A stretch of 62,029 nucleotides of DNA, taken from positions 73,629-135,657 of the forward strand of contig PBJZ01000018.1 in assembly GCA_002721275.1 (NCBI GenBank), given 5' to 3'. The position numbers and the translations under genes are program-made. This document shows positions 20,987 to 31,096 of the stretch, piece after piece. The notes under the pieces are model-generated. The model was not told the DNA's origin. It did no database searches and was given only the letters and a program-made list of their open reading frames with translations. The DNA is from Flavobacteriaceae bacterium. GTDB lineage: Bacteria; Bacteroidota; Bacteroidia; Flavobacteriales; Flavobacteriaceae. How positions within the stretch are numbered: the first letter of the stretch is position 1; every line of letters starts with the position of its first letter.

Positions 20987-21563
20987 CCAATTTTAATTGA
21001 TTTATTAAGTTATTTAGCTCATTTCTTATATCTTCTATCGTGCCTGTTCCACGTATTGAGTGAAATTTATTTAACGATTTATAATAACTTATTAAAGGGG
21101 ATGTTTTTTTATTGTATTCTTCAAATCGATTTCTAATTTTTTCAATATTTTGATCATCTAACCTTCCACTTGTTTTACCTCTTTTAATCAGTCGATCCTC
21201 AAGAACAGAATCCTCAACATCAAGTGATATTGTAGCGGTGAGATTCATTTTAAGGGATTTTAAAAATAAATCTAAAACTTCTGCTTGAGATAATGTTCTA
21301 GGAAAACCATCGAAAATAAACCCATTGGCTTTCTTGTTTTTTATTACCTCATTTTTTAACATGTCAATTGTAATCTGATCCGGAACGAGTTCACCATTAT
21401 CAATAAAGGATTTGGCCATCAAACCTAATGATGTTTTTTTTTCTATATTTTTTCTAAACAAATCCCCGGTTGAGATGTGAATTAAATTAAAAGTATTTTT
21501 AATGTATTCAGCCTGTGTTCCTTTACCTGCTCCAGGTTTACCAAATAATATTATATTTAACAT
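20979..21563 (-). CDS. adk: Adenylate kinase (start probably ATG 21563)
   Basis: [42 protein letters not shown]. Confidence 0.96.
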   Translation of the reverse strand: MLNIILFGKPGAGKGTQAEYIKNTFNLIHISTGDLFRKNIEKKTSLGLMAKSFIDNGELVPDQITIDMLKNEVIKNKKANGFIFDGFPRTLSQAEVLDLFLKSLKMNLTATISLDVEDSVLEDRLIKRGKTSGRLDDQNIEKIRNRFEEYNKKTSPLISYYKSLNKFHSIRGTGTIEDIRNELNNLINQLKLDD

Positions 21564-21652
21564 AGGGTTTTTATTTGATCTCAAATATACCCAAATTGTT
21601 CTGCATTTTTCTAATCACCAAAAGATATGTGTATTTTTGTAAAAAAAGTGTG

Positions 21653-22807
21653 ATGAATTTTTTTTCAACCAAGAAGAAACTGGGAATCCTAGGTGGAGGT
21701 CAGCTAGGGAAAATGATTTTATTTACCACAAGAAAATGGGATATCCAAACACATGTTATGGATCCTAATAAAAATGCTCCTGCAAGATTAGCATGTGATA
21801 ATTTCAAAGTTGGTGACCTAATGAATTATGAATCGGTATTTAATTTTGGATCAGAAATGGATGTACTTACAATTGAGATAGAAAATGTCAACATCAAAGC
21901 TCTTTTTGCATTGGAAAAAAAAGGTGTAAAAATATTTCCTCAACCATCGATTCTCAAAATAATTCAGAACAAATCAAAACAAAAAAATTTTTATTCGATA
22001 AATAAAATACCAACAGCTAATTTCAGAACCTTTTCAGATCTTGAGACTCTTAAAAACTCAATTGCAAAGGGCAATCTTTCCTATCCTTTTGTTTGGAAAT
22101 CATCCATGATGGGTTATGATGGTTTTGGAGTTTCAATTGTAAAAACAAATAAAGACCTCGAAACGCTGAATAATTGTGAATGTATAACAGAAGATCTTGT
22201 TCCTATAAAATCAGAACTTTCAGTTATAATTGCACGACGCACAAATGGAGAGGTAAAAGTTTATCCTGTAGTTGAAATGAAATTTAACTCGACCTCAAAC
22301 CAAGTAGAATACGTCATATGCCCAGCTCAAATTTCAAAAAAAATTAAATCTAAAGCAGAGGATTTAGCTAGAGTTGTCTCTGAAAAATTACAACACATTG
22401 GTATTCTTGCAGTTGAAATGTTTTTAACTGAAACTGATGAAGTTATTATTAATGAAGTTGCACCACGACCCCATAACTCCGGACATATAACAATTGAGTC
22501 TTCTTACACCAGTCAATTTGAACAACACATTAGATCAATATTGGACCTTCCACTTGGTAGTACAGAAATTAAAATTCCAGCTGTAATGGTAAACCTAGTT
22601 GGTAAAGAGGGATTTTATGGATCTGTAGCTTATAAAAATATTGATCAAATTCTTGTTATAGATGGAGTTAATCCACATATTTATGGAAAAAAACAAACAC
22701 GACCAAACAGAAAAATGGGACATGTTACTATCGTGAATAAAAACTTAAATGAAGCATTGAAAACGGCCGAGCAGGTAAAATCAATAATAGAAGTAATATC
22801 CAAATAA
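21653..22807 (+). CDS. purK: 5-(carboxyamino)imidazole ribonucleotide synthase
   Basis: KLGILGGGQLGKM, YDGFGV, EVAPRPHNSGHITIE; ATG 21653 preferred. Confidence 0.95.
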   Translation: MNFFSTKKKLGILGGGQLGKMILFTTRKWDIQTHVMDPNKNAPARLACDNFKVGDLMNYESVFNFGSEMDVLTIEIENVNIKALFALEKKGVKIFPQPSILKIIQNKSKQKNFYSINKIPTANFRTFSDLETLKNSIAKGNLSYPFVWKSSMMGYDGFGVSIVKTNKDLETLNNCECITEDLVPIKSELSVIIARRTNGEVKVYPVVEMKFNSTSNQVEYVICPAQISKKIKSKAEDLARVVSEKLQHIGILAVEMFLTETDEVIINEVAPRPHNSGHITIESSYTSQFEQHIRSILDLPLGSTEIKIPAVMVNLVGKEGFYGSVAYKNIDQILVIDGVNPHIYGKKQTRPNRKMGHVTIVNKNLNEALKTAEQVKSIIEVISK

Positions 22808-22808
22808 T

Positions 22809-23303
22809 ATGAAAAATAAAAATAAAATTGGCATAATAATGGGAAGCAAATCAGATCTTCCTATAATGAAAGAGGCAATTGAAATTTTGAAGTTATTTAA
22901 AATTGAATATGAAATAGATATTGTTTCTGCACATAGAACCCCAAAAAAATTGATGGAATATGGAAACAATGCCCATAAAAGAGGATTAAAAGTCATTATA
23001 GCTGGGGCTGGTGGAGCAGCTCACTTACCTGGTATGGTTGCGTCTTTAAGCCCACTTCCAGTCATAGGCGTTCCAATAAAATCAAGAAACTCCATTGATG
23101 GTTGGGATTCTGTCCTTTCAATTCTTCAGATGCCTGGCGGGGTACCTGTTGCAACAGTAGCATTAAATGGAGCCAAGAATGCAGGAATTTTGGCTGCACA
23201 AATTATCGGAGTTGAATCACTTGAAATACAAAAAATAATTATCGACTACAAGAAGGAGTTATCAGACAATGTGATAGAAAGTTCTAAAAAATTAGATAAT
23301 TAG
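22809..23303 (+). CDS. purE: 5-(carboxyamino)imidazole ribonucleotide mutase
   Basis: GIIMGSKSDLPIMKEA, VSAHRTPKKL, AGAGGAAHLPGMVAS, QMPGGVPVATVA. Confidence 0.97.
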   Translation: MKNKNKIGIIMGSKSDLPIMKEAIEILKLFKIEYEIDIVSAHRTPKKLMEYGNNAHKRGLKVIIAGAGGAAHLPGMVASLSPLPVIGVPIKSRNSIDGWDSVLSILQMPGGVPVATVALNGAKNAGILAAQIIGVESLEIQKIIIDYKKELSDNVIESSKKLDN

Positions 23304-24112
23304 CATCGTGCAAAAATAATTAATACAACCAACCAAATTATTGGCAGTCCCTCAACCCAAAATCTTGTGAAGTTTAGATGTTTTTTGTTGTTGCACATGA
23401 TTAATAAACAAATTAGAAAGATATAAATGATAGTTTCAATGATTATGTAACTAGGTCTTATTTCTGTCACAAAATAAAACATTAAAACACTAATAGTTAA
23501 TAATAGTATTCCTAAAAACTTACTTTTTAAAATTCCAAAAGTTTGAGGAATTGTTTTTAATTCAGGAGGATCAATATTTACATCTCTAATATCAAAAGGA
23601 ATAGATAAAACAAAAACAAATATAAATCTTTGAATACCCAGTATTATATATGTGAACTCATATTTAAAATCCATTTGACTTAACAGACTTAAATATGTAA
23701 CACTTGTCCAAACAAAAGAAATAATAAAAATTTTTAGCCCTTTTAAACTTCTGAGACTAAACACAGAAAAAATTGATGTAGTTGAGTAAAAAAAAACAAC
23801 AATAAAACAAATTGAAAAAATAATTTGTGTTAATAAATCAAGTTTAAAAAAACAAAAAACACCTACAACAAAAGCAAAAAAAATGACTATTTCAAGGCTT
23901 TTTAGAATCTTACATTTATTCTTAAATAAAATTGGGGAATATTTTAGCATGTTATAACCAACAAACGAGGATGTAAATACAAGCCAATCAAGATAGTGGT
24001 TTTGGTATGAATTGATATAAAAAAAAGTAATTTTATATAATGACCAAACTGAAATTGATACGTGGATATTCGTTTTCAAATACCACTCAAAAAGATTCAT
24101 AATTAAATTCAT
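23300..24112 (-). CDS. UbiA-prenyltransferase-like multi-TM protein of unknown function
   Basis: Multiple TM helices; PFDIRDVNID resembles the second UbiA Asp-rich motif; no NDxxDxxxD first motif. Confidence 0.6.
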   Translation of the reverse strand: MNLIMNLFEWYLKTNIHVSISVWSLYKITFFYINSYQNHYLDWLVFTSSFVGYNMLKYSPILFKNKCKILKSLEIVIFFAFVVGVFCFFKLDLLTQIIFSICFIVVFFYSTTSIFSVFSLRSLKGLKIFIISFVWTSVTYLSLLSQMDFKYEFTYIILGIQRFIFVFVLSIPFDIRDVNIDPPELKTIPQTFGILKSKFLGILLLTISVLMFYFVTEIRPSYIIIETIIYIFLICLLIMCNNKKHLNFTRFWVEGLPIIWLVVLIIFARC

Positions 24113-24232
24113 TTAGCAAATCTAAATAAAGAGAAATGTTATTATAATTTTAGTTGAAAAAATTTTTTAAATACATGCAAATGTTTAAAAATTAAAATGG
24201 AAATTTGAATTAATTTTGGAAAAAAAAAATTA

Positions 24233-27109
24233 ATGAATACAGACTCATTTGAAGAAAGACATATTGGTCCAAGAAAAAACGAAATAGACAAAATATTAAA
24301 GTTTTTAAATGTTGATAGCCTAGAACAGTTAATCGAGGAAACAATTCCAAAAAATATCCGAAAAAAAAGTGAACTAAACTTGTCAAATGGAATCAGTGAA
24401 AGCTTGTTTTCAAACCATATCAAGGAAATTGGTGAAAGAAACGAGATTTTTGATAATTACATAGGACTAGGTTATAACTCATCTATATTACCAGCTGTAA
24501 TTCAAAGAAATATTCTAGAAAATCCAGGGTGGTATACTGCATATACTCCATATCAGGCTGAAATAGCTCAAGGCAGACTTGAAGCTTTATTTAATTTTCA
24601 AACAGTTATTTGTGAACTAACTGGTATGAAAATTGCCAATGCCTCGTTACTTGACGAAAGTACATCAGCAGCAGAGGCAATGACAATGTTATATAACTTC
24701 TATAACTCAAAAAATAAAAACTGCAGCCGTAACAAGTTTTTTGTTCATAGTCAAGTTTTACCTCAAACGCTATCTGTAATTGAAACTCGAGCTGAGCCAT
24801 TGGGTATAGAAATATTTCTTGGTAATCCCGATAATTTTAAATTTTCAGACGATTTTTTTGGTGCAATACTTCAATACCCAGGAAAAGATGGTGATATAAT
24901 TAATATTAAATCTTTGAATGATAAATTAGATACTTATGGGATCAAGACAATTATTGCAGCTGATTTAATGAGTTTAGTTTTATTAGAAAGTCCAGGTAAA
25001 TTCAATGTGGATGTGGTTGTTGGATCAACTCAACGTTTCGGAATACCACTCGGCTATGGTGGACCTCATGCAGCATACTTTGCAACCAAAGATATTTACA
25101 AAAGAAATATACCTGGAAGAATTATTGGTGAAACAAAGGATATGGATGGGAATTTTGCTTTAAGAATGGCTTTACAGACAAGAGAGCAACATATCAAGAG
25201 AGATAGAGCTACATCAAACATATGCACAGCACAAGTATTATTAGCAGTAATGGCTGGTATGTATGCAGTTTATCACGGACCAGAGGGTTTAAAATTTATA
25301 GCCAATAAAATTCATCAAAACACAAAAAAATTAGAAAAATTTTTAGAAAATATCGGTATCAAACAACTAAACAAAAATTATTTTGACACTATTAAAATTA
25401 ATGTCAACTCAAACAAACTCAAATCAATCGCCGAAAAAGAAAAAATAAATTTCAACTATATTGATAATGAGACAGTAACTATATCTTTAAATGAAACAGT
25501 TGATAAGTTAAGATTAGAAAAAATATTTAATGTTTTTAATAAGTATAAAAATATTTCTAATCCTTCAAATTTTGTTGAAGATGAAAGTTTAGAAACAAAA
25601 ATTAATAAATCCTTCTTAAGGATTGGGACTTTCATGACTCAAAGTATTTTTAACTCTTATCATTCAGAAACAGCACTAATGAGATATATTAAAAATCTTG
25701 AGTCAAAGGATTTGGCACTTAACCATTCAATGATCTCCCTAGGCTCATGTACAATGAAACTTAATGCTGCTTCAGAGATGCTTCCGCTGAGTTCTCCATA
25801 TTGGAACAATATTCACCCTTTTGCGCCTATCAATCAAGCAAAAGGATATAAGTATGTTTTAGATAGTTTAACTAAACAACTCAATGAAATTACAGGCTTC
25901 TATGCAACATCAATTCAACCAAACTCGGGAGCTCAAGGAGAATACACAGGGTTAATGGTTATAAGAGCTTACCATCTTTCAAATGGTCATTCAAATAGAA
26001 ATATATGTCTCATTCCTGCGTCAGCTCACGGAACGAATCCAGCATCTGCGATTATGGCAGGAATGAAAGTTGTTGTGATTAAAACTGATAAAAACGGAAA
26101 TATTGACTTTGACGACATCAAAGAAAAAATAAATATATACAAAGAAAGTTTGGCAGCCTTGATGATTACTTATCCATCAACCCACGGAGTTTTTGAAGTT
26201 CATATAAAGGATATAACCAAACTAATCCATGAAAATGGAGGACAAGTGTATATGGATGGAGCAAATATGAATGCTCAAGTAGGACTTACAAGTCCTTCAA
26301 TAATTGGAGCGGATGTGTGTCATCTAAACTTACACAAGACTTTTGCTATTCCGCATGGAGGGGGTGGTCCAGGAGTTGGGCCAATATCTGTTGCTAAACA
26401 CTTATCTGATTTTTTACCATCAAATCCAATAATCAAAACTGGAGGAAAATATTCTATTAAAGGGATTTCGGCTGCTCCATGGGGGTCTGCACTTGCGTGT
26501 ATAATATCATATGGTTACATTAAAATGCTCGGTAAAAAAGGATTAAAAAGATCAACAGAAATTGCAATCTTAAACGCAAATTACATAAAAAAAACCTTAG
26601 AGGGGGCATATGAAATACTCTACACTGGAGAAAACAATCGCTCCGCGCACGAGTTAATAATTGATTGTAGAAGTTTCAAAGCGAAAAAAATTGAAGTGAT
26701 TGACATTGCAAAAAGATTAATGGATTACGGTTTTCACGCTCCGACAGTTTCCTTTCCTGTTCCAGGTACTATGATGATTGAACCTACTGAAAGTGAAAAT
26801 TTAATTGAGATTGATCGTTTTTGCCAAGCAATGATTTCAATCAGATTAGAAATTGAAAGTGATAATCCAGAGGATATAGAAATCTTAAAGAATGCGCCTC
26901 ATACTTTGTCTATGATAACAAGTGACAATTGGCCATACAAATACTCAAGAAAAAAAGCTGCTTTTCCCTTAGATTTCGTTGAAAAAAATAAGTTTTGGCC
27001 AAGCGTTAGAAGAGTAAACGAAGCTTTTGGGGATCGTAATCTAATTTGTAGTTGCCCATCTACTAATGATTATAAAATCGCTGATTTTCAATCAATTAAA
27101 AAAGAATAA
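24233..27109 (+). CDS. gcvP: Glycine dehydrogenase (aminomethyl-transferring), P-protein
   Basis: FEERHIGP, YTAYTPYQAEIAQGRLEALFNFQT, LHKTFAIPHGGGGPGVGPI (PLP lysine), full length. Confidence 0.98.
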   Translation: MNTDSFEERHIGPRKNEIDKILKFLNVDSLEQLIEETIPKNIRKKSELNLSNGISESLFSNHIKEIGERNEIFDNYIGLGYNSSILPAVIQRNILENPGWYTAYTPYQAEIAQGRLEALFNFQTVICELTGMKIANASLLDESTSAAEAMTMLYNFYNSKNKNCSRNKFFVHSQVLPQTLSVIETRAEPLGIEIFLGNPDNFKFSDDFFGAILQYPGKDGDIINIKSLNDKLDTYGIKTIIAADLMSLVLLESPGKFNVDVVVGSTQRFGIPLGYGGPHAAYFATKDIYKRNIPGRIIGETKDMDGNFALRMALQTREQHIKRDRATSNICTAQVLLAVMAGMYAVYHGPEGLKFIANKIHQNTKKLEKFLENIGIKQLNKNYFDTIKINVNSNKLKSIAEKEKINFNYIDNETVTISLNETVDKLRLEKIFNVFNKYKNISNPSNFVEDESLETKINKSFLRIGTFMTQSIFNSYHSETALMRYIKNLESKDLALNHSMISLGSCTMKLNAASEMLPLSSPYWNNIHPFAPINQAKGYKYVLDSLTKQLNEITGFYATSIQPNSGAQGEYTGLMVIRAYHLSNGHSNRNICLIPASAHGTNPASAIMAGMKVVVIKTDKNGNIDFDDIKEKINIYKESLAALMITYPSTHGVFEVHIKDITKLIHENGGQVYMDGANMNAQVGLTSPSIIGADVCHLNLHKTFAIPHGGGGPGVGPISVAKHLSDFLPSNPIIKTGGKYSIKGISAAPWGSALACIISYGYIKMLGKKGLKRSTEIAILNANYIKKTLEGAYEILYTGENNRSAHELIIDCRSFKAKKIEVIDIAKRLMDYGFHAPTVSFPVPGTMMIEPTESENLIEIDRFCQAMISIRLEIESDNPEDIEILKNAPHTLSMITSDNWPYKYSRKKAAFPLDFVEKNKFWPSVRRVNEAFGDRNLICSCPSTNDYKIADFQSIKKE

Positions 27110-27196
27110 AAGAAATTATTTGTTTTTTAAAAAAAATGAACATCATCGATAAATTTTATCATCAATTTTTTTTTAGCACCTTTTTTTAATTTAGAA

Positions 27197-28261
27197 TTGT
27201 TTATGAATTCAAAAATAATAGCCTCAGGTAGTTACATACCCAAAAAAATTATCAAAAACAATGCTTTTATAAAGCATTCTTTTCTTGACGCCAAGGGAAA
27301 TAAAATTGACAGTGATAATGATGAAATAATAAGTAAATTTGAGGCTATAACTGGTATAAGAGAGCGAAAATATATTTCGGAGAATTTAAATTCATCGGAT
27401 ATAGCAGCAGAAGCAGCAAAAAATGCATTAAACTCCTTATCAATTGATCCTGAAACAATTGATTACATAATTTTAGCTCACAACATTGGAGATGTATGTT
27501 CAAATTCAAATCAAGTTGATGCCATGCCATCACTTGCTTCAAGAGTAAAATCAAAACTTAAAATAAAGAATCCTAATTGTGTTGCTTATGATATACTTTT
27601 TGGTTGTCCAGGATGGTTAGAGGGTTTGATCCAATCAAACTGTTTTATTAAAGCAGGTATAGCCAAGAGATGTCTGGTGATTGGTTCAGAAACCCTATCC
27701 CGAGTTATAGACTCAAGTGATAGAGATGGAATGATTTTCTCCGATGGAGCGGGTGCAGTTGTGACAGAGTATAACAATGATAATAATGGAATATTAAGTC
27801 ACAAAACTGTTACGTATACTGATGATAGTGAAATAGATTATATTTTTTATGGAAAGTCAAACAGTATTAATTCAGACAACACAAAATATATCAAAATGCA
27901 GGGTAGAAAAGTTTATGAATTTGCCCTGAACAAAGTCCCTCAAGCCATGAAATTGTGCTTTGATGAATCTGGACAAGATATTGTTAAATTAAAAAAAATA
28001 TTTATCCACCAGGCAAATAAAAAAATGGATGAAGCAATAATCAACAGATTCTTCAAGCTTTATAATATTAAAGCCCCTAAAAACATTTTACCAATGAACA
28101 TAGAAGAATATGGTAATAGCTCAACTGCAACTATTCCAACTTTATATGATTTAGTTGTTAATTCCAATTATGACGGTCATAGTCTTAAAAAAGGGGATTT
28201 AATTTTATTTGCTAGCGTTGGAGCTGGTATGAATATAAATGCAGTTTCATATCAATTTTAA
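27197..28261 (+). CDS. Beta-ketoacyl-ACP synthase III (FabH-like) family protein
   Basis: ITGIRERKY, FGCPGWLEGL (active-site Cys), HQANKKM, YGNSSTATIP. Confidence 0.88.
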   Translation: MFMNSKIIASGSYIPKKIIKNNAFIKHSFLDAKGNKIDSDNDEIISKFEAITGIRERKYISENLNSSDIAAEAAKNALNSLSIDPETIDYIILAHNIGDVCSNSNQVDAMPSLASRVKSKLKIKNPNCVAYDILFGCPGWLEGLIQSNCFIKAGIAKRCLVIGSETLSRVIDSSDRDGMIFSDGAGAVVTEYNNDNNGILSHKTVTYTDDSEIDYIFYGKSNSINSDNTKYIKMQGRKVYEFALNKVPQAMKLCFDESGQDIVKLKKIFIHQANKKMDEAIINRFFKLYNIKAPKNILPMNIEEYGNSSTATIPTLYDLVVNSNYDGHSLKKGDLILFASVGAGMNINAVSYQF

Positions 28262-28307
28262 ATTTTTTTAATTTTTTCGAGTATCGTTTTTGTAATTTTG
28301 TTCTCAG

Positions 28308-29045
28308 ATGAAAATAATAAAAAAAATTGGTAGTTATTTTTTAATGCTGCAAAAAATATTCGGGAAATTCACTAAGTGGTCAGTTTTAAGACCACTTATA
28401 TTCAAAGATATTGAAGTCCTTATATTAGGATCAATTGGAATTGTAGCCTTCATTTCCTTTTTTGTTGGAGGTGTAGTTGCAATTCAAACCGCTTTAAATA
28501 TGAGTAATCCACTTATCCCTAGAAACCTTATAGGGTATGCCACAAGACAATCAGTAATTTTGGAATTTGCCCCAACTTTCATGTCAATTATTATGGCTGG
28601 AAAAGTTGGATCATACATCACATCAAGTATTGGAACGATGCGAGTAACAGAGCAAATTGATGCACTAGAAGTAATGGGTATAAATACATATAACTATTTA
28701 ATATTTCCAAAAATAGTCGCTTTATTGCTGTACCCATTTGTCATAACATTTTCAATGTTTTTAGGAATTTTTGGTGGTTATATTGCAAGTGTTTATGGAG
28801 GATTTTGTTCTAGTGCTCTTTTTATAGAGGGAATTCAAATTGAGTTTATTCCATTTCATGTCAGATATGCATTTATCAAAACTATAATTTTTTCATTTCT
28901 ATTAGCAACGATTCCTGCATATCACGGTTATTACTTAAAAGGTGGAGCTCTTCAGGTAGGAAAAGCCAGCACGACATCTTTTGTTTGGACTAGTGTTGTA
29001 ATAATTTTTGTAAATTATATGATAACCCAAATACTTTTAACCTGA
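28308..29045 (+). CDS. MlaE-family ABC transporter permease
   Basis: Multi-TM; GKVGSYITSSIGTMRVTEQIDALEVMG is characteristic of MlaE/YrbE. Confidence 0.94.
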   Translation: MKIIKKIGSYFLMLQKIFGKFTKWSVLRPLIFKDIEVLILGSIGIVAFISFFVGGVVAIQTALNMSNPLIPRNLIGYATRQSVILEFAPTFMSIIMAGKVGSYITSSIGTMRVTEQIDALEVMGINTYNYLIFPKIVALLLYPFVITFSMFLGIFGGYIASVYGGFCSSALFIEGIQIEFIPFHVRYAFIKTIIFSFLLATIPAYHGYYLKGGALQVGKASTTSFVWTSVVIIFVNYMITQILLT

Positions 29046-29800
29046 TGATTCGTGTTAAAAATTTATATAAATCATTTGATAATGTAGATGTCCTAAAAAA
29101 AATCAATGCCAAATTTGAAAAGGGAAAAACTAATTTAATTATTGGTCAAAGTGGATCTGGTAAAACTGTATTATTAAAATGTTTATTGGGGCTTCTCAAC
29201 CCTGATGATGGAAAGATATTTTTTAATGAAATTTCAATCACTGATTTGAAAAGTAAAGAAAAGAGACTTTTGAGGAAGGAAATGGGAATTGTTTTTCAGA
29301 GTAGTGCTTTATTTGATTCAATGAATGTTCAAGAAAATATTATTTTTCCCTTAAGAATGTTTACTTCTAAAACTGAGGAGGAAATGTTAGAAAGAGTCAA
29401 TGAAGTAATTAAAAGAGTTAATTTGATTAATTCAAACAATAAAATGCCTTCTGAATTATCAGGAGGTATGCAAAAAAGAGTTGCAATTGCCAGAGCTATT
29501 GTAATGAATCCTAAATTTTTATTTTGTGATGAACCTAATTCTGGACTCGATCCAAAAACTGCTATTATTATTGACAACTTGATTCAAGAGATAACAAAAG
29601 AATATGAAATAACAACCGTGATCAACACACATGATATGAATTCTGTTATGGAAATCGGTGAGAACATAATTTTTTTAAAAGATGGAATAAAAGAATGGGA
29701 TGGAACAAATAAAAACATTTACAACGCAAATAATGCTCATTTCGACGAATTTGTTTATTCATCAGAAATTTTAAAAAAAGCTAAAGAATTAATGAAATAA
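29045..29800 (+). CDS. MlaF-like ABC transporter ATP-binding protein
   Basis: GQSGSGKTVLLKCLLG Walker A, LSGGMQKRVAIARA, FCDEPNSGLDP Walker B; ATGATG junction with the permease. Confidence 0.94.
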   Translation: MIRVKNLYKSFDNVDVLKKINAKFEKGKTNLIIGQSGSGKTVLLKCLLGLLNPDDGKIFFNEISITDLKSKEKRLLRKEMGIVFQSSALFDSMNVQENIIFPLRMFTSKTEEEMLERVNEVIKRVNLINSNNKMPSELSGGMQKRVAIARAIVMNPKFLFCDEPNSGLDPKTAIIIDNLIQEITKEYEITTVINTHDMNSVMEIGENIIFLKDGIKEWDGTNKNIYNANNAHFDEFVYSSEILKKAKELMK

Positions 29801-29806
29801 TAAATC

Positions 29807-30400
29807 TTAATTTTCCAAAAGCTCAACCTCTGCTAATGGACTAAATAAGTATCTTTTTTTTGAATTTAATTCCACACATTCAATCTTCTTTCTCCTCACT
29901 AATACTTTTCTAAAAACTTTACCATTATAAATTTTGAAAATTTTACCTAATGAGATTTCGTAAAGATATAATCCTTGTTTTTTATTATAACGATTTAGAG
30001 CTAATGATAACTCAAAATCTGAATCGGTTGAACTTTTTGGATTGACAAAGTGTTTTTTTAAAGTTTTAAGTAAATTTTCAGGGAATATGTCAACTTTTAA
30101 AAATGGATTCATTAAACTTTTGAATGTTTCTTTCCACTCTTTACCGTGGGGATTGATATTTCTCCCATAATTTTTGAAAGCAACTAAGTGAGATATTTCG
30201 TGAATAAGTGTAATTAAAAATCTATATGGATTTAGATTTGAGTTAACGGAAATCTGTTCATCTCCATTAGAATAATATCGATAATCACCATGTTTAGAAT
30301 ATCTTTTGTTAGAAATTTTAAATTTAACAGGGTAATCAACTAAATATTGATTGACTAAACCATGTGATTTTATTGGAATATATTCGAAAATTGTTTTCAA
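29807..30400 (-). CDS. SprT-like zinc metalloprotease-domain protein
   Basis: LITLIHEISHLVAFKNYGRNINPHGKEWK (HExxH plus SprT-like pattern). Confidence 0.85.
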   Translation of the reverse strand: MKTIFEYIPIKSHGLVNQYLVDYPVKFKISNKRYSKHGDYRYYSNGDEQISVNSNLNPYRFLITLIHEISHLVAFKNYGRNINPHGKEWKETFKSLMNPFLKVDIFPENLLKTLKKHFVNPKSSTDSDFELSLALNRYNKKQGLYLYEISLGKIFKIYNGKVFRKVLVRRKKIECVELNSKKRYLFSPLAEVELLEN

Positions 30401-30409
30401 TTAATATTT

Positions 30410-31093
30410 TTAAGGAGTTGAAAGAGAAACAGGTATTAATTTTCCATTAAACAATTTATGACCAGACATTGAAAAATCAAAAATATATTGAGCCATCTGC
30501 TGTGGTGTGATTTTGGCTTTATATCCAGGAAAAGCACTTTTTAACATTTCAGTTTGAACAGCTCCTAAAGCCAAAACATTAAATGATGGTCCCGATTCTT
30601 TGAATTCCTCAGCTAATAGTTCAGTTAAAGTAATTAATGCACCTTTACTACTTGAATAAGCAGACAACCCAGGAAATTTTGCACTTCCTTGTACTCCTCC
30701 CATACTACTTATATTAATTACATGTCCATCCTTCTCAATAAGTGGCAAGCAAATTCTTAACAATGAAGCTACACCAAAAATATTAACTCCAAAAATATTC
30801 TTAAAATCCTGCATGGACGTATTCATAAAGGGTTTATTAATAAGGCTTCCAGCATTATTTATTACAATATCTAATTTTATTTTTTGATTAATTAACTCAT
30901 CAACAAAACCCTTTATGTCGTTTTCATCAGTCAAATCGACAGAAAACGCAACAACTCCCTTCAAAGATTTTAGATTATTGATATTCCTGGAAATCGCAAA
31001 AACCTTATATCCATTTAAAACAGCAGTTTTTACAAGTTCAAAACCAATACCATTGCTAGCACCAGTAATCAATAATGTTTTTTTTAAGAGCAT
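30410..31093 (-). CDS. Short-chain dehydrogenase/reductase
   Basis: ITGASNGIGFELV (TGxxxGIG), NNAGSL, INISSMGG, YSSSKGAL (YxxxK). Confidence 0.92.
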   Translation of the reverse strand: MLLKKTLLITGASNGIGFELVKTAVLNGYKVFAISRNINNLKSLKGVVAFSVDLTDENDIKGFVDELINQKIKLDIVINNAGSLINKPFMNTSMQDFKNIFGVNIFGVASLLRICLPLIEKDGHVINISSMGGVQGSAKFPGLSAYSSSKGALITLTELLAEEFKESGPSFNVLALGAVQTEMLKSAFPGYKAKITPQQMAQYIFDFSMSGHKLFNGKLIPVSLSTP

Positions 31094-31096
31094 AAA

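Noticed and set aside
24113-24232. Possible glycine riboswitch upstream of gcvP
   Set aside because: 120-bp AT-rich interval without the conserved glycine aptamer elements.
27110-27196. Short inverted repeat (GATAAA-T-TTTATC) between gcvP and the FabH-like gene
   Set aside because: AT-only stem with a 1-nt loop; too weak to call a terminator or regulator.
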